Shown piece after piece: positions 6,818-14,171 of a stretch of DNA of 17,552 nt. The notes below the pieces were generated by a model. The model saw only the letters and a program-made list of their open reading frames with translations, was not told where the DNA came from and did no database searches. The DNA is from Methylobacterium sp. (GTDB taxonomy: Bacteria; Pseudomonadota; Alphaproteobacteria; Rhizobiales; Beijerinckiaceae). The stretch's first letter is position 1, and the number at the start of each line of letters is the position of its first letter. Location of the stretch: assembly GCA_020252865.1 (NCBI GenBank), contig JADCCH010000071.1, forward strand, positions 1 through 17,552. The letters run 5' to 3'. The position numbers and the translations under genes were made by a program.

Positions 6818-9022
6818 TCATGCTGCGGCCTTCTTTGGCGCGAAGCGGCCGTAGAAGGACTCGTTGGTCTTGGCCATCTGCTTCAGCAGGCGGTTCGGCT
6901 GGAAGCGATTGCCATGCTTCCTCGCGAGCTTGTTGCAGAGCGCCACGAAGGCCTTTGTGCCCATGCGGTCGATGTAGGAGAGCGTGCCGCCGGTATAGGG
7001 CGCGAAACCGAAACCGAGGATCGAACCGACATCCGCCTCGCGCACATCGACGATCACCTTTTCTTCCACCGTGCGCGCGGCTTCAAGCGCCTGGATCGCG
7101 AGGAAGCGATCCTTCAGTTCCTGCACATCGAGCGTATCGGCGTTGAGCTTCACCTTCTGAAGTGCGGCGAGGCCGGGCCAGAGCGCCTTGCCCTTTTCGG
7201 CGTAATCATAGAAGCCCTTGCCGTTCTTGCGCCCGAGGCGTTGAAGATCGACCACCATCGTTTTCAGCAGGGCTTCCTGGCGGGCGTCGATCGAAGCTTC
7301 GCCAAGGTCCTTCTTGGTTGCCTGCAGGATCTTCCAGCCGAGATCGAGCGCCACCTCGTCATTGAGTGAAAGTGGCCCGACGGGCATGCCCGCCATCTTC
7401 GCGACATTCTCGATCATCGCCGGCGGAACGCCTTCCGCGAGCATGAGATGCCCCTCGCGGATGTAGTTCAGCACGCAGCGATTCGCGAAAAAGCCGCGGC
7501 AATCATTCACGACGATCGGCGTCTTCCGAATAGCGCGGACGAAATCGAGCGCCACCGCGAGCGCGCGATCCTTCGTGCGCTTGCCGAGGATGAGTTCCAC
7601 CAGCAGCATCTTCTCGACCGGCGAGAAGAAGTGGATGCCGATGAACTGGCTCGGACGCTCGAAATATTCCGAGAGCGAGGAGATCGGCAGGGTCGAGGTG
7701 TTGGAAGCGAGGATGGTCTTGCGGCCGATGTTCTCGGCGATCTTCCGGATGACCGTTTCCTTCACGGCGCGATCCTCGAACACGGCCTCGATCACGAGGT
7801 CGCAGCCCCGGAGCTGCGCATAATCCGCCGAGGGCGTGATGCGGGCGAGCAGGGCATCGCGGTCGGCCGACTTGGCGCGGCCCTTCATGATCTGGTCGCT
7901 CATCAGCTTGTGCGAATAGGCCTTGCCCTTCTCCGCCGCTTCCATGTCGCGGTCGATCAGCACCACGCTGATGCCGGCCTGCGCCGCCACATAGGTGATG
8001 CCCGCGCCCATGAAGCCCGCACCGACGACGCCGATGCGCTTGAACCTCGTTGGCGGAATATCCGGCGGGCGGCGCGCGCCCTTCTCGAGTTCGCCCTTGG
8101 AGAGGAACAGCGAGCGGATCATCGCGGCAGCTTCCGGCGTGCGGAGGATCTGCGCGAAGTAGCGGCTCTCGACACGCAGCGCCAGATCCATGGGGAGCTG
8201 GAGGCCTTCATAGACCGCCTTCAGGATGGCCTTCGCGGCGGGATAGTTATCCGAGGTCTCGCGACGATAGATCGCGTTGGCCGGGGGCCAGATCATCATG
8301 CCCTGGGCCGAATGCACCTTGTTGGAAGGCAGCTTGTAGCCTTCCATGTCCCACGGTGCCTTGGCGGCTGGATTCGCCTTGATCCAGTCCTTCGCGGCCT
8401 GAACGATCCCGTCGCGCGGGCCAACCGCATGAACGAGGCCCATCGAGCGGGCAACCGCCGGCTTGATCTGGTCGCCCTTGAACAGCATCTGCAGGGCATC
8501 GCCGGTCTGCATCAGGCGGGCGACGCGCTGGGTGCCGCCCGCACCGGGGAAGAGCCCGACCTTGATTTCCGGCAGGCCCACGCGGGTCTTGTCGCTATCC
8601 GACAAGATCCGGAAATGGCAGGCGAGCGCGAGCTCGAAAGCGCCGCCGAGGCAGGTGCCATGCACCGCCGCCGCGAAGGGCTTCCCGCAGGTCTCGAGCT
8701 TGCGATAGAGCAGGCTGAGCCGCGCGGTCGCCTCGAAGAAGAAGGCCATGGCGGGCTCGTCACCCCTGGTTTTCACGAGCCTCGCATATTCCATGCCGAG
8801 CCCCTGCAGCATGGTGAGGTCCGCGCCGCCCGAGAAGGCTTCCTTGCCCGAGGTGATGACGCAGCCCTTGATGGTTTCAGTGCCAACGACGTGATCGATG
8901 ATCTGGTTGAGTTCAGCCATCACATTCTGGTCGATGACATTCATCGACCTGGCCGGGCTGTCCCAGGTCGCGAGCGCGATGCCATCGGCGTCGGTTTCGA
9001 AGCGGAAATGGGTGAAGTTCAT
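6818..9022 (-). CDS. fadB: Bifunctional enoyl-CoA hydratase/3-hydroxyacyl-CoA dehydrogenase (beta-oxidation alpha subunit)
   Basis: This 734-residue cytosolic enzyme carries out hydration of trans-2-enoyl-CoA and NAD-dependent oxidation of L-3-hydroxyacyl-CoA. The crotonase domain (about 1-300) has the oxyanion segment FSGGADL (63-69) and the two catalytic glutamates, E130 in GGAFE and E152 in GLPE. These correspond to E119 and E139 of E. coli FadB. The dehydrogenase part begins with the NAD-binding motif GAGFMGAG (334-341). It has catalytic H464 in GIHFFSPV and E476, the same 12-residue spacing as E. coli H450/E462, followed by two C-terminal helical domains. The start has a strong AAGGAG site. 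It lies 23 bp downstream of the thiolase gene, so the two are co-transcribed. The symbol follows the fadB/fadA pairing; fadJ would be an equally defensible name. Confidence 0.93.
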   Translation of the reverse strand: MNFTHFRFETDADGIALATWDSPARSMNVIDQNVMAELNQIIDHVVGTETIKGCVITSGKEAFSGGADLTMLQGLGMEYARLVKTRGDEPAMAFFFEATARLSLLYRKLETCGKPFAAAVHGTCLGGAFELALACHFRILSDSDKTRVGLPEIKVGLFPGAGGTQRVARLMQTGDALQMLFKGDQIKPAVARSMGLVHAVGPRDGIVQAAKDWIKANPAAKAPWDMEGYKLPSNKVHSAQGMMIWPPANAIYRRETSDNYPAAKAILKAVYEGLQLPMDLALRVESRYFAQILRTPEAAAMIRSLFLSKGELEKGARRPPDIPPTRFKRIGVVGAGFMGAGITYVAAQAGISVVLIDRDMEAAEKGKAYSHKLMSDQIMKGRAKSADRDALLARITPSADYAQLRGCDLVIEAVFEDRAVKETVIRKIAENIGRKTILASNTSTLPISSLSEYFERPSQFIGIHFFSPVEKMLLVELILGKRTKDRALAVALDFVRAIRKTPIVVNDCRGFFANRCVLNYIREGHLMLAEGVPPAMIENVAKMAGMPVGPLSLNDEVALDLGWKILQATKKDLGEASIDARQEALLKTMVVDLQRLGRKNGKGFYDYAEKGKALWPGLAALQKVKLNADTLDVQELKDRFLAIQALEAARTVEEKVIVDVREADVGSILGFGFAPYTGGTLSYIDRMGTKAFVALCNKLARKHGNRFQPNRLLKQMAKTNESFYGRFAPKKAAA

Positions 9023-9045
9023 GGGAATTCTCCTTTCCGCCAGAG

Positions 9046-10254
9046 TCAGACGCGCTCGACGATCATCGCCGTGCCCATGCCATGGGCGACGCAGAGCGTG
9101 ACGAGGCCGGTATTGAGGTCGCGGCGCTCGAGTTCATCGATCACCGTGCCCAGGATCATCGCGCCGGTCGCACCGAGCGGATGGCCCATGGCGATGGCGC
9201 CGCCATTCACATTGACCTTGTTGGGGTCGATATCGAAGGCCTGGATGTAGCGCAGCACGACGGACGAGAAGGCTTCATTGATCTCGATGAGGTCGATGTC
9301 CTTCATCGTCATGCCCGTGCGCGCGAAGAGGCGCTCGGTCACATCCACCGGGCCGGTGAGCACGAGCGCGAGATCGGAGCCGATGGTCGCGAAGCCGCGG
9401 ATACGGGCGCGGGGCCTCAGGCCGGCCTTGCGGCCCGCCGCCTTGCTGCCGACAAGAACCGCCGCCGCACCATCCACGATCCCCGAGGAATTGCCCGCGT
9501 GGTGGACATGGTTGATCTTCTCGACCTCCGGGTGGCCCTGGATCGCCACCGCGTTGAAGCCGCCCTGCTCGCCCATCATCGCGAAGGAAGCCTTGAGGCC
9601 GCCAAGCGCCTGCATATCGGTATTCGGGCGGATGGTTTCATCGCGTCCCAGGATGGTCAACCCGTTCACATCCTTCACCGGCACGACCGATTTCGCAAAA
9701 CGGCCCTCTTCCCAGGCGGCGGCGGCGCGTCTGTGCGATGAGACCGCGAAGGCATCGCAATCATCGCGCGAAAAACCGTATTTCGTGGCGATGAGATCCG
9801 CCGCCACGCCCTGCGGCGAAAAGTAAGACGGGATCGCCACACTCGGGTCCACCGCCGGCAGCATGCCCGAGGCACCCATGCCGACGCGGCTCATGCTCTC
9901 GACACCGCCGCCGACCACGAGATCCTTCTGGCCGGCCATGACCTGCGCGGCACCGGCCGCCACCGCATCGAGGCCCGAGGCGCAGAAGCGGTTGATCTGG
10001 ATGCCCGGCACCTGGAAGCCGTAATCCGCCGCAATCGCCGCCGAACGGGCGATGTCGCCCGAAGCTTCGCCGACAGGGTCCACGCAGCCGAGGATCACAT
10101 CCTCGACCGAGCCCTTCTCGAGGTTGTTGCGGGTGGCGATCGCGCGCAGAGCGGTTTCGGCGAGGCGCAGTGCCGTCACCTCATGCAGGGAGCCATCGGC
10201 CTTTCCCTTGCCGCGCGGCGTGCGGACGTGATCATAGACGAATGCGTCGGCCAT
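9046..10254 (-). CDS. fadA: Acetyl-CoA acyltransferase (3-ketoacyl-CoA thiolase)
   Basis: This 402-residue thiolase cleaves 3-ketoacyl-CoA with CoA to acetyl-CoA and a shortened acyl-CoA, the last beta-oxidation step. The nucleophilic cysteine is C91 in NRFCASGLDAV. The active-site histidine is H358 in GHPLGATGA, and the acid/base cysteine is C388 near the C-terminus in LCVAHGMGTAMI. That last motif departs from the common CxGGGxG but keeps the Cys and final GMG. Size is normal for the family. The start is preceded by GGGAGG. It sits between the acyl-CoA dehydrogenase (72 bp upstream, with a terminator in the gap) and fadB (23 bp downstream). A biosynthetic acetoacetyl-CoA thiolase (phaA-type) is possible from fold alone, but the fadB context favours degradation. 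Confidence 0.92.
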   Translation of the reverse strand: MADAFVYDHVRTPRGKGKADGSLHEVTALRLAETALRAIATRNNLEKGSVEDVILGCVDPVGEASGDIARSAAIAADYGFQVPGIQINRFCASGLDAVAAGAAQVMAGQKDLVVGGGVESMSRVGMGASGMLPAVDPSVAIPSYFSPQGVAADLIATKYGFSRDDCDAFAVSSHRRAAAAWEEGRFAKSVVPVKDVNGLTILGRDETIRPNTDMQALGGLKASFAMMGEQGGFNAVAIQGHPEVEKINHVHHAGNSSGIVDGAAAVLVGSKAAGRKAGLRPRARIRGFATIGSDLALVLTGPVDVTERLFARTGMTMKDIDLIEINEAFSSVVLRYIQAFDIDPNKVNVNGGAIAMGHPLGATGAMILGTVIDELERRDLNTGLVTLCVAHGMGTAMIVERV

Positions 10255-10293
10255 GGGGGCCTCCCGTTCTGACGTGCTATTCGTGAAACTCGC

Positions 10294-10321
10294 AAAAAGC
10301 GGCGCGCCCGTCGCGCGCCGC
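10294..10321 (-). terminator. Intrinsic terminator between acyl-CoA dehydrogenase and thiolase genes
   Basis: Read on the minus strand, GCGGCGCGC (10321-10313) pairs perfectly with GCGCGCCGC (10307-10299) across a 5-base loop and is followed at once by five T (10298-10294). It begins five bases after the dehydrogenase stop codon. It should end much of the upstream transcript and separate its level from that of fadA-fadB. Confidence 0.8.
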
Positions 10322-10326
10322 CGGAC

Positions 10327-12123
10327 TCAGAACGCCTCCGCCGGCAAAGCCATGATGGCATCCGAACCGGTCGAGATGCGGGCGAGATGCGCTGCCGTTT
10401 CGGGCAGCATCCGCTCCATGAAAAAGCGGGCGGTGACAAGCTTGGTGTTCATGCGCTCGGTTGCGCCATTCGCACCCGCCGCGAGCTTCTCGCTCGCGAC
10501 CTTCGCCTGCATCGCCCACATGTAACCCATGGCCAAGAGGCCGAAGAGGTTCATGTAATCGGTCGCGCCCGAACCGGCATTGTCGGGCTTGGCAAGCGCG
10601 TTCTGCATGAACCACATGGTCGCCTGCTGCAGATGACCCAGCGACTTGCCGAGCGGGGCGAGCAGCGGCTTCAGCGCCTCGTTCGCCTCGTTCGCCTTGA
10701 TGAAGCCCTGCACCTCGTTGAAGAAGCTCATCACGGCGCGGCCGCCATCCCGCGGCAGCTTGCGGCCCACGAGGTCCATCGCCTGAATGCCGTTGGCACC
10801 CTCATAGATCATGGCAATGCGGGCATCGCGCACGAACTGGCTCATGCCCCATTCTTCCACATAGCCGTGGCCGCCGAACATCTGCTGGGCCTTCACGCAA
10901 TTGTCGAAGCCGAGATCGGTGAGCACGCCCTTCAGCACCGGGGTCATCAGGCCGAGATGGTCGTCCGCTTCCTGCCGCGCCTTCGCATCGTCCGAGCGAT
11001 GGGCGACATCGCTCTTCAGCGCGGTCCAGAGCACCAGCGCGCGGGCCGCCTCGTTGAAGGCGCGGATGGTGAGCAGCGTGCGGCGCACATCCGGGTGCAC
11101 GATGATCGGGTCGGCAGCCTTCGCCGGCTCCTTCGCGCCGGTCAGCGCGCGGCCCTGGAGGCGATCCTTCGCATAGGCGACCGCATTCTGATAGGCGACT
11201 TCCGACTGCGCGAGGCCCTGGATCGCGACGCCGAGGCGGGCCTCGTTCATCATCACGAACATGGCGTTGAGCCCCTTGTTCTCCGCGCCGACGAGCCAGC
11301 CGATCGCGCCATCATAGTTCATCACGCAGGTTGCGTTGCCATGAATGCCCATCTTGTGCTCGATCGAGCCGCAGGAAACGGCATTGCGCGCGCCGAGGCT
11401 GCCATCGGCATGGACCATGAATTTCGGCACCACGAAGAGTGAAATGCCCCTCACGCCTTCCGGCGCACCTTCGATTCGGGCCAGAACGAGATGGATGATG
11501 TTCTCGGTCAGGTCATGCTCGCCGGCCGAGATGAAGATCTTCGTGCCAAAGATCTTGTAGGAGCCATCGCCCTGCGGCACGGCCCTGGTCTTGATGAGGC
11601 CGAGATCGGTGCCGCAATGCGGTTCGGTCAGGTTCATCGTGCCCGACCACGGCCCCTCGATCATCTTCGGCAGGTAGATGCGCCTGATCTCCTCCGAGGC
11701 ATGGGTGTGGAGCGCGGCGATCGCACCCATGGTCAGGCCCGGATACATCGAGAAAGCCATGTTCGCGGAGGAGGCGAACTCGTTCATGATCGCGCCAACC
11801 GTGTAGGGCAGGCCCTGTCCGCCATATTCCGGATCGGCCGAAAGCCCCACCCAGCCGCCGCCGGTATAGGCATCATAGGCCTCCCTGAAGCCCTTCGGCG
11901 TGGTCACGCGGCCATCGGCATGGCGGGTGCAGCCCTGCTGATCGCCCGAGCGGTTCACCGGCTGGAGCACTTCCTCGCAGAGTTTCGCGCCTTCCGTGAG
12001 GACCGCCTCCAGCATGTCCGGCGAAAGATCGGAGAAGCCCGGCAGGTTGCCGTATTTCTCAATGCTGAACACGTCATTGAGCAGGAAGGACACCTCGTCG
12101 ATCGGCGCGCGATAGCTGGGCAT
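10327..12123 (-). CDS. Acyl-CoA dehydrogenase, long (about 600-residue) DmdC/FadE-like form
   Basis: This 598-residue FAD flavoenzyme introduces the trans-2 double bond in acyl-CoA, the first step of beta-oxidation, passing electrons to electron-transfer flavoprotein. It shows TEPHCGTDLG (167-176) of the acyl-CoA dehydrogenase middle domain, QMFGGHGYVEEW (414-425), and the catalytic base E441 in IYEGANGIQAMDLVGRKL. About 130 further residues form the extra C-terminal helical domain that marks this long subfamily, which also includes 3-methylmercaptopropionyl-CoA dehydrogenase (DmdC). The substrate cannot be fixed by sequence alone, but the fadA-fadB neighbours make a fatty acyl-CoA likely. 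The ATG follows GGGAGGAA. It is the first gene of the cluster, with a candidate promoter about 60-80 bases upstream. Confidence 0.92.
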   Translation of the reverse strand: MPSYRAPIDEVSFLLNDVFSIEKYGNLPGFSDLSPDMLEAVLTEGAKLCEEVLQPVNRSGDQQGCTRHADGRVTTPKGFREAYDAYTGGGWVGLSADPEYGGQGLPYTVGAIMNEFASSANMAFSMYPGLTMGAIAALHTHASEEIRRIYLPKMIEGPWSGTMNLTEPHCGTDLGLIKTRAVPQGDGSYKIFGTKIFISAGEHDLTENIIHLVLARIEGAPEGVRGISLFVVPKFMVHADGSLGARNAVSCGSIEHKMGIHGNATCVMNYDGAIGWLVGAENKGLNAMFVMMNEARLGVAIQGLAQSEVAYQNAVAYAKDRLQGRALTGAKEPAKAADPIIVHPDVRRTLLTIRAFNEAARALVLWTALKSDVAHRSDDAKARQEADDHLGLMTPVLKGVLTDLGFDNCVKAQQMFGGHGYVEEWGMSQFVRDARIAMIYEGANGIQAMDLVGRKLPRDGGRAVMSFFNEVQGFIKANEANEALKPLLAPLGKSLGHLQQATMWFMQNALAKPDNAGSGATDYMNLFGLLAMGYMWAMQAKVASEKLAAGANGATERMNTKLVTARFFMERMLPETAAHLARISTGSDAIMALPAEAF

Positions 12124-12332
12124 GGAAATTCCTCCCGGTAAGACCTTGCTAGCCTCGTAAAGGACGATTCTTGATTGTTTACATATGAACTATCATCCGC
12201 CTTGTAAAGCCCTGTTCTCCACAAAGGTCGCAGGAAATCGGCAAAAAACAACGAGGTTCTGCATCGCTGCGACAAAAGAAAAGGGCGACGCCAGGCGCCG
12301 CCCTCCAAAATGACTGGATTTTGCCGAGAAAA
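12124..12332. promoter_or_regulatory. Intergenic region: dehydrogenase promoter zone and flagellin terminator
   Basis: On the minus strand TTTACA (12208-12203) and TATGTA (12185-12180) are spaced by 17 bp, about 57 bases before the dehydrogenase start. The -35 match is good and the -10 match is only partial. Around it lies an imperfect palindrome, GTTTACATATGAAC (12177-12190), which could be an operator. The remainder is AT-rich and ends with the flagellin terminator. No gene is seen. Confidence 0.4.
12274..12303 (-). terminator. Intrinsic terminator of the flagellin gene
   Basis: On the minus strand GGGCGGCG (12303-12296) pairs with CGTCGCCC (12290-12283), with one G-T wobble and a 5-base loop. 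TTTTCTTTT follows (12282-12274). It starts about 30 bases after the flagellin stop codon. Confidence 0.75.
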
Positions 12333-13490
12333 TCAGAACAGGCGGAGCACGCTCTGCTCGGCCTGGGTCGCGAGCGAGAGAGCCGTGGAGGCAAGCTGCT
12401 GGCGCGTGTTGAGCGTAACCAGCTTCGCCGCTTCCTCGTTCTGATCGGCCAGCACGAGGAGATCCGAGCCCGTCTCGAGCGTCTCGATCATGCTGTTGGT
12501 GAAGTCCTGCCGGGTCTGCACGACCGAGAGGTTCGAGCCAAAGGTCGAGGCCTGGTTGCGCAGCTTGGTGAGACCATTGGTGAGGTTGCCGATGGCGTCG
12601 TTGATGTCCTTGTCGGACTGGAAGTTGTTGGTAGAGGCCGCGATACCCAGACCCGTTGCATTGAACTTCACGCCCGAAATGGTGATGGACGCCGTATTGG
12701 CTTCGTTGAACTGCACTTTCAGCAAGCCGTTATCGAGGAGATTCACACCATTATAGCCCGAATCTGAAGCCAGCTGGTCGATCTGGCTGCGGAGCGCATC
12801 GAACTGCGCCGCGAGATCCTTGCGGGTCGAGTTGGTGGAGGCGCTGGCGGTCAAGGTTGCGCCGCCGAAAAGAGTGCCAACCTTCGCTGAAGCCGAGCCC
12901 GAGACGGCCAGGCTGGAGCCATCGAGCGATTCGACAACAAGTTGGCCCTGGCCGTTGAGCGAGGCCTGAATCTTCTGCGGGCCTGAGCTGGGGTTCAGCG
13001 TGGCGTTGCTGTTGATGGCGGAAATAACATCATCGACATCGTCGCCTGCGGCAAAGGTGAAGGCGGCCGTGCCATTGACGGTGATCGTATCACCCACCGC
13101 GAAGCCGCCAGCGCCAGCGGTCGAAAGAACCGTGCTGCCCGTCAGGGCCGTGGTGTTCGTACCCGTTACCTTCGGTGTCGACGAGGTGGACTGCAGCGCC
13201 TGACGTGCGGAGGCCTGGGCGGACTCGACCAGCTTCGTCAAGGCCTTGATGCCCTTGTCGGCAGCCTCGATGACTTTCACGCCCTGGCCGATCGAGTCCA
13301 GCAGCGAGGAAAGGTCCCGCGCGCGGTTCGAGAGGCTCGATGAGGTGAAGAAGTTGACAGGGTTGTCCAGCGCGGAATTCACGCGCTTGCCGGTTGCCAG
13401 CTTGAGCTGCTGCTGCTGCTGGGAAGCGGTTGTCGACTTGATCGCGGCGAGGGACTGACGGACGCCGACGGAGAGAGTGATATCAGCCAT
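12333..13490 (-). CDS. fliC: Flagellin
   Basis: This 385-residue structural subunit of the flagellar filament is exported by the flagellar type III apparatus. The conserved N-terminal D0/D1 region (1-100) includes QLKLATGKRVNSALDNP (28-44) and the helical stretch DSIGQGVKVIEAADKGIKAL. The conserved C-terminal region (about 300-385) ends in QAEQSVLRLF, the usual aromatic terminus. The variable middle contains a flagellin hook-IN motif (GDTITVNG followed by a DDVDDVISAIN-type helix, about 133-160). It is rich in Ser, Thr and Ala and has no cysteine. The start has an AAAGG site. The leader carries an inverted repeat at 13513-13538. It has its own terminator and is divergent from a small unknown gene and a PodJ-like gene. 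Alphaproteobacteria often have several flagellins, so the exact paralogue name is uncertain. Confidence 0.93.
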   Translation of the reverse strand: MADITLSVGVRQSLAAIKSTTASQQQQQLKLATGKRVNSALDNPVNFFTSSSLSNRARDLSSLLDSIGQGVKVIEAADKGIKALTKLVESAQASARQALQSTSSTPKVTGTNTTALTGSTVLSTAGAGGFAVGDTITVNGTAAFTFAAGDDVDDVISAINSNATLNPSSGPQKIQASLNGQGQLVVESLDGSSLAVSGSASAKVGTLFGGATLTASASTNSTRKDLAAQFDALRSQIDQLASDSGYNGVNLLDNGLLKVQFNEANTASITISGVKFNATGLGIAASTNNFQSDKDINDAIGNLTNGLTKLRNQASTFGSNLSVVQTRQDFTNSMIETLETGSDLLVLADQNEEAAKLVTLNTRQQLASTALSLATQAEQSVLRLF

Positions 13491-13712
13491 GATGGCACCT
13501 TTCTGGCCAGGAGTAACCCGGGCCCATCGCCCGGTAACACGACCTTAGGTTGTAGAATCCTAAATAATCGTTGAGGTTGCAATGACGAATTGATACACGC
13601 TTGAATTGTTCTCGCTTCCGGCGATTCGGCCGCTTTTTTCTACCCTCGAAGCGGTTGGCCTTTCGGGATCGGCAAGAACAGATTGCATTGTGCCAGGCGG
13701 TGGGGGCAAGTC
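13491..13712. promoter_or_regulatory. Flagellin leader and divergent promoter region
   Basis: This 222-bp gap lies between the divergent flagellin and small-gene starts. Two dyads precede flagellin: an imperfect GC-rich inverted repeat at 13513-13538 (GTAACCCGGGC with GCCCGGTAAC-like arms) close to the start codon, and TTAGG (13545-13549) with CCTAA (13559-13563). GANTC sites occur at 13555 and 13623. No convincing -35/-10 pair was found on either strand. Confidence 0.4.
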
Positions 13713-13913
13713 ATGAACGAAAAAGAACTGGTTCGTCGAATCATTGATTTTGGATTCATCATCAAGGCACAGCTTTACTCTGAAAATACCGAGATGCTTC
13801 GATCCATCATGAACATCATGATCATGGAAGCAGAGGATGTTCTTGAGGAAATGAACGCCTGCGCTGGTGATTCCACTTCCTCCGAAGGCGAACAACGCTT
13901 CGGCTCAACCTGA
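13713..13913 (+). CDS. Small acidic protein of unknown function (66 residues)
   Basis: I do not recognise this protein. From the ATG at 13713 it encodes 66 residues beginning MNEKELVRRIIDFGF and ending in a Ser/Glu-rich polar tail. Residues about 5-50 look helical, with IMNIMIMEAEDVLEEMN as an amphipathic, Met- and Glu-rich segment. There is no signal peptide or clear membrane helix. A GGGGG stretch at suitable distance could serve as ribosome site. A TTG start 30 bases upstream is possible but less likely. It is AT-richer than its neighbours and lies between divergent flagellin and the PodJ-like gene, with hairpins after its stop. A flagellar or cell-cycle role is only suggested by position. 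It may be a real small gene or a chance frame. Confidence 0.5.
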   Translation: MNEKELVRRIIDFGFIIKAQLYSENTEMLRSIMNIMIMEAEDVLEEMNACAGDSTSSEGEQRFGST

Positions 13914-14021
13914 TGAAACAATCCGGTGAACGGAGCCAGGCCCCAGGCAGGAATCCTGCCGTTCTTGATGGCTTCGCCTGCGCAAGCCGTCCGCGTTTTT
14001 TACAACCTCAGGCAGCAGAAC

Positions 14022-14044
14022 CAGGCAAATTTCGCCTGTTTTTT
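14022..14044 (+). terminator. Probable intrinsic terminator downstream of the small gene
   Basis: CAGGC (14022-14026) pairs with GCCTG (14034-14038) over a 7-base loop and is followed directly by six T (14039-14044). The stem is short but the T-run is good. An upstream hairpin, GGCAGG-AAT-CCTGCC (13946-13960), may assist. Confidence 0.55.
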
Positions 14045-14061
14045 AACGAAGTGTTTACCAT
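14043..14061 (+). promoter_or_regulatory. Candidate CtrA binding site before the PodJ-like gene
   Basis: TTAA-N7-TTTACCAT differs at one base from the CtrA consensus TTAA-N7-TTAA, and its right half differs at one base from TTAACCAT. It lies about 110 bases before the start codon of the PodJ-like gene. CtrA control of polarity and motility genes is established in alphaproteobacteria; use of this site is inference. Confidence 0.45.
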
Positions 14062-14171
14062 AACAAGAAAAGCTGTCTGCACGGGGGGAAAACGGCCGGA
14101 TCAAGCCTGATTCGCACCTTCCCGTCGGCGGCGACGGCCGCTGCATCGAACAACGGGATGCGGGTCGGACA

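Larger units (their letters stand above)
13914..14171. promoter_or_regulatory. Region upstream of the PodJ-like gene with hairpins and cell-cycle motifs
   Basis: This 258-bp stretch contains three hairpin candidates, T-runs at 13996-14001 and 14039-14044, a near-consensus CtrA box (14043-14061), and GANTC sites at 13951 and 14109. An open frame overlapping the small gene stop (13913-14110) crosses all of these and encodes nothing recognisable, so it is not called. Confidence 0.5.

Noticed and set aside
6779..6829. Bidirectional terminator between acyltransferase and fadB
   Set aside because: Inverted repeats are present but no T-run follows on either strand.
7448..9250. 600-residue plus-strand open frame
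   Set aside because: Antisense to fadB and the end of fadA, whose catalytic residues are all present.
10387..12141. Plus-strand frames 10387-11442 and 11491-12141
   Set aside because: Antisense shadows of the acyl-CoA dehydrogenase, rich in His and Arg with no motifs.
13560..13895. 111-residue minus-strand frame overlapping the small gene
   Set aside because: No ribosome site and no recognisable features. It crosses the divergent promoter region.
13913..14110. 65-residue plus frame overlapping the small gene stop (TGATG)
   Set aside because: It runs through terminator hairpins, T-runs and the CtrA-like box, and has no protein features.
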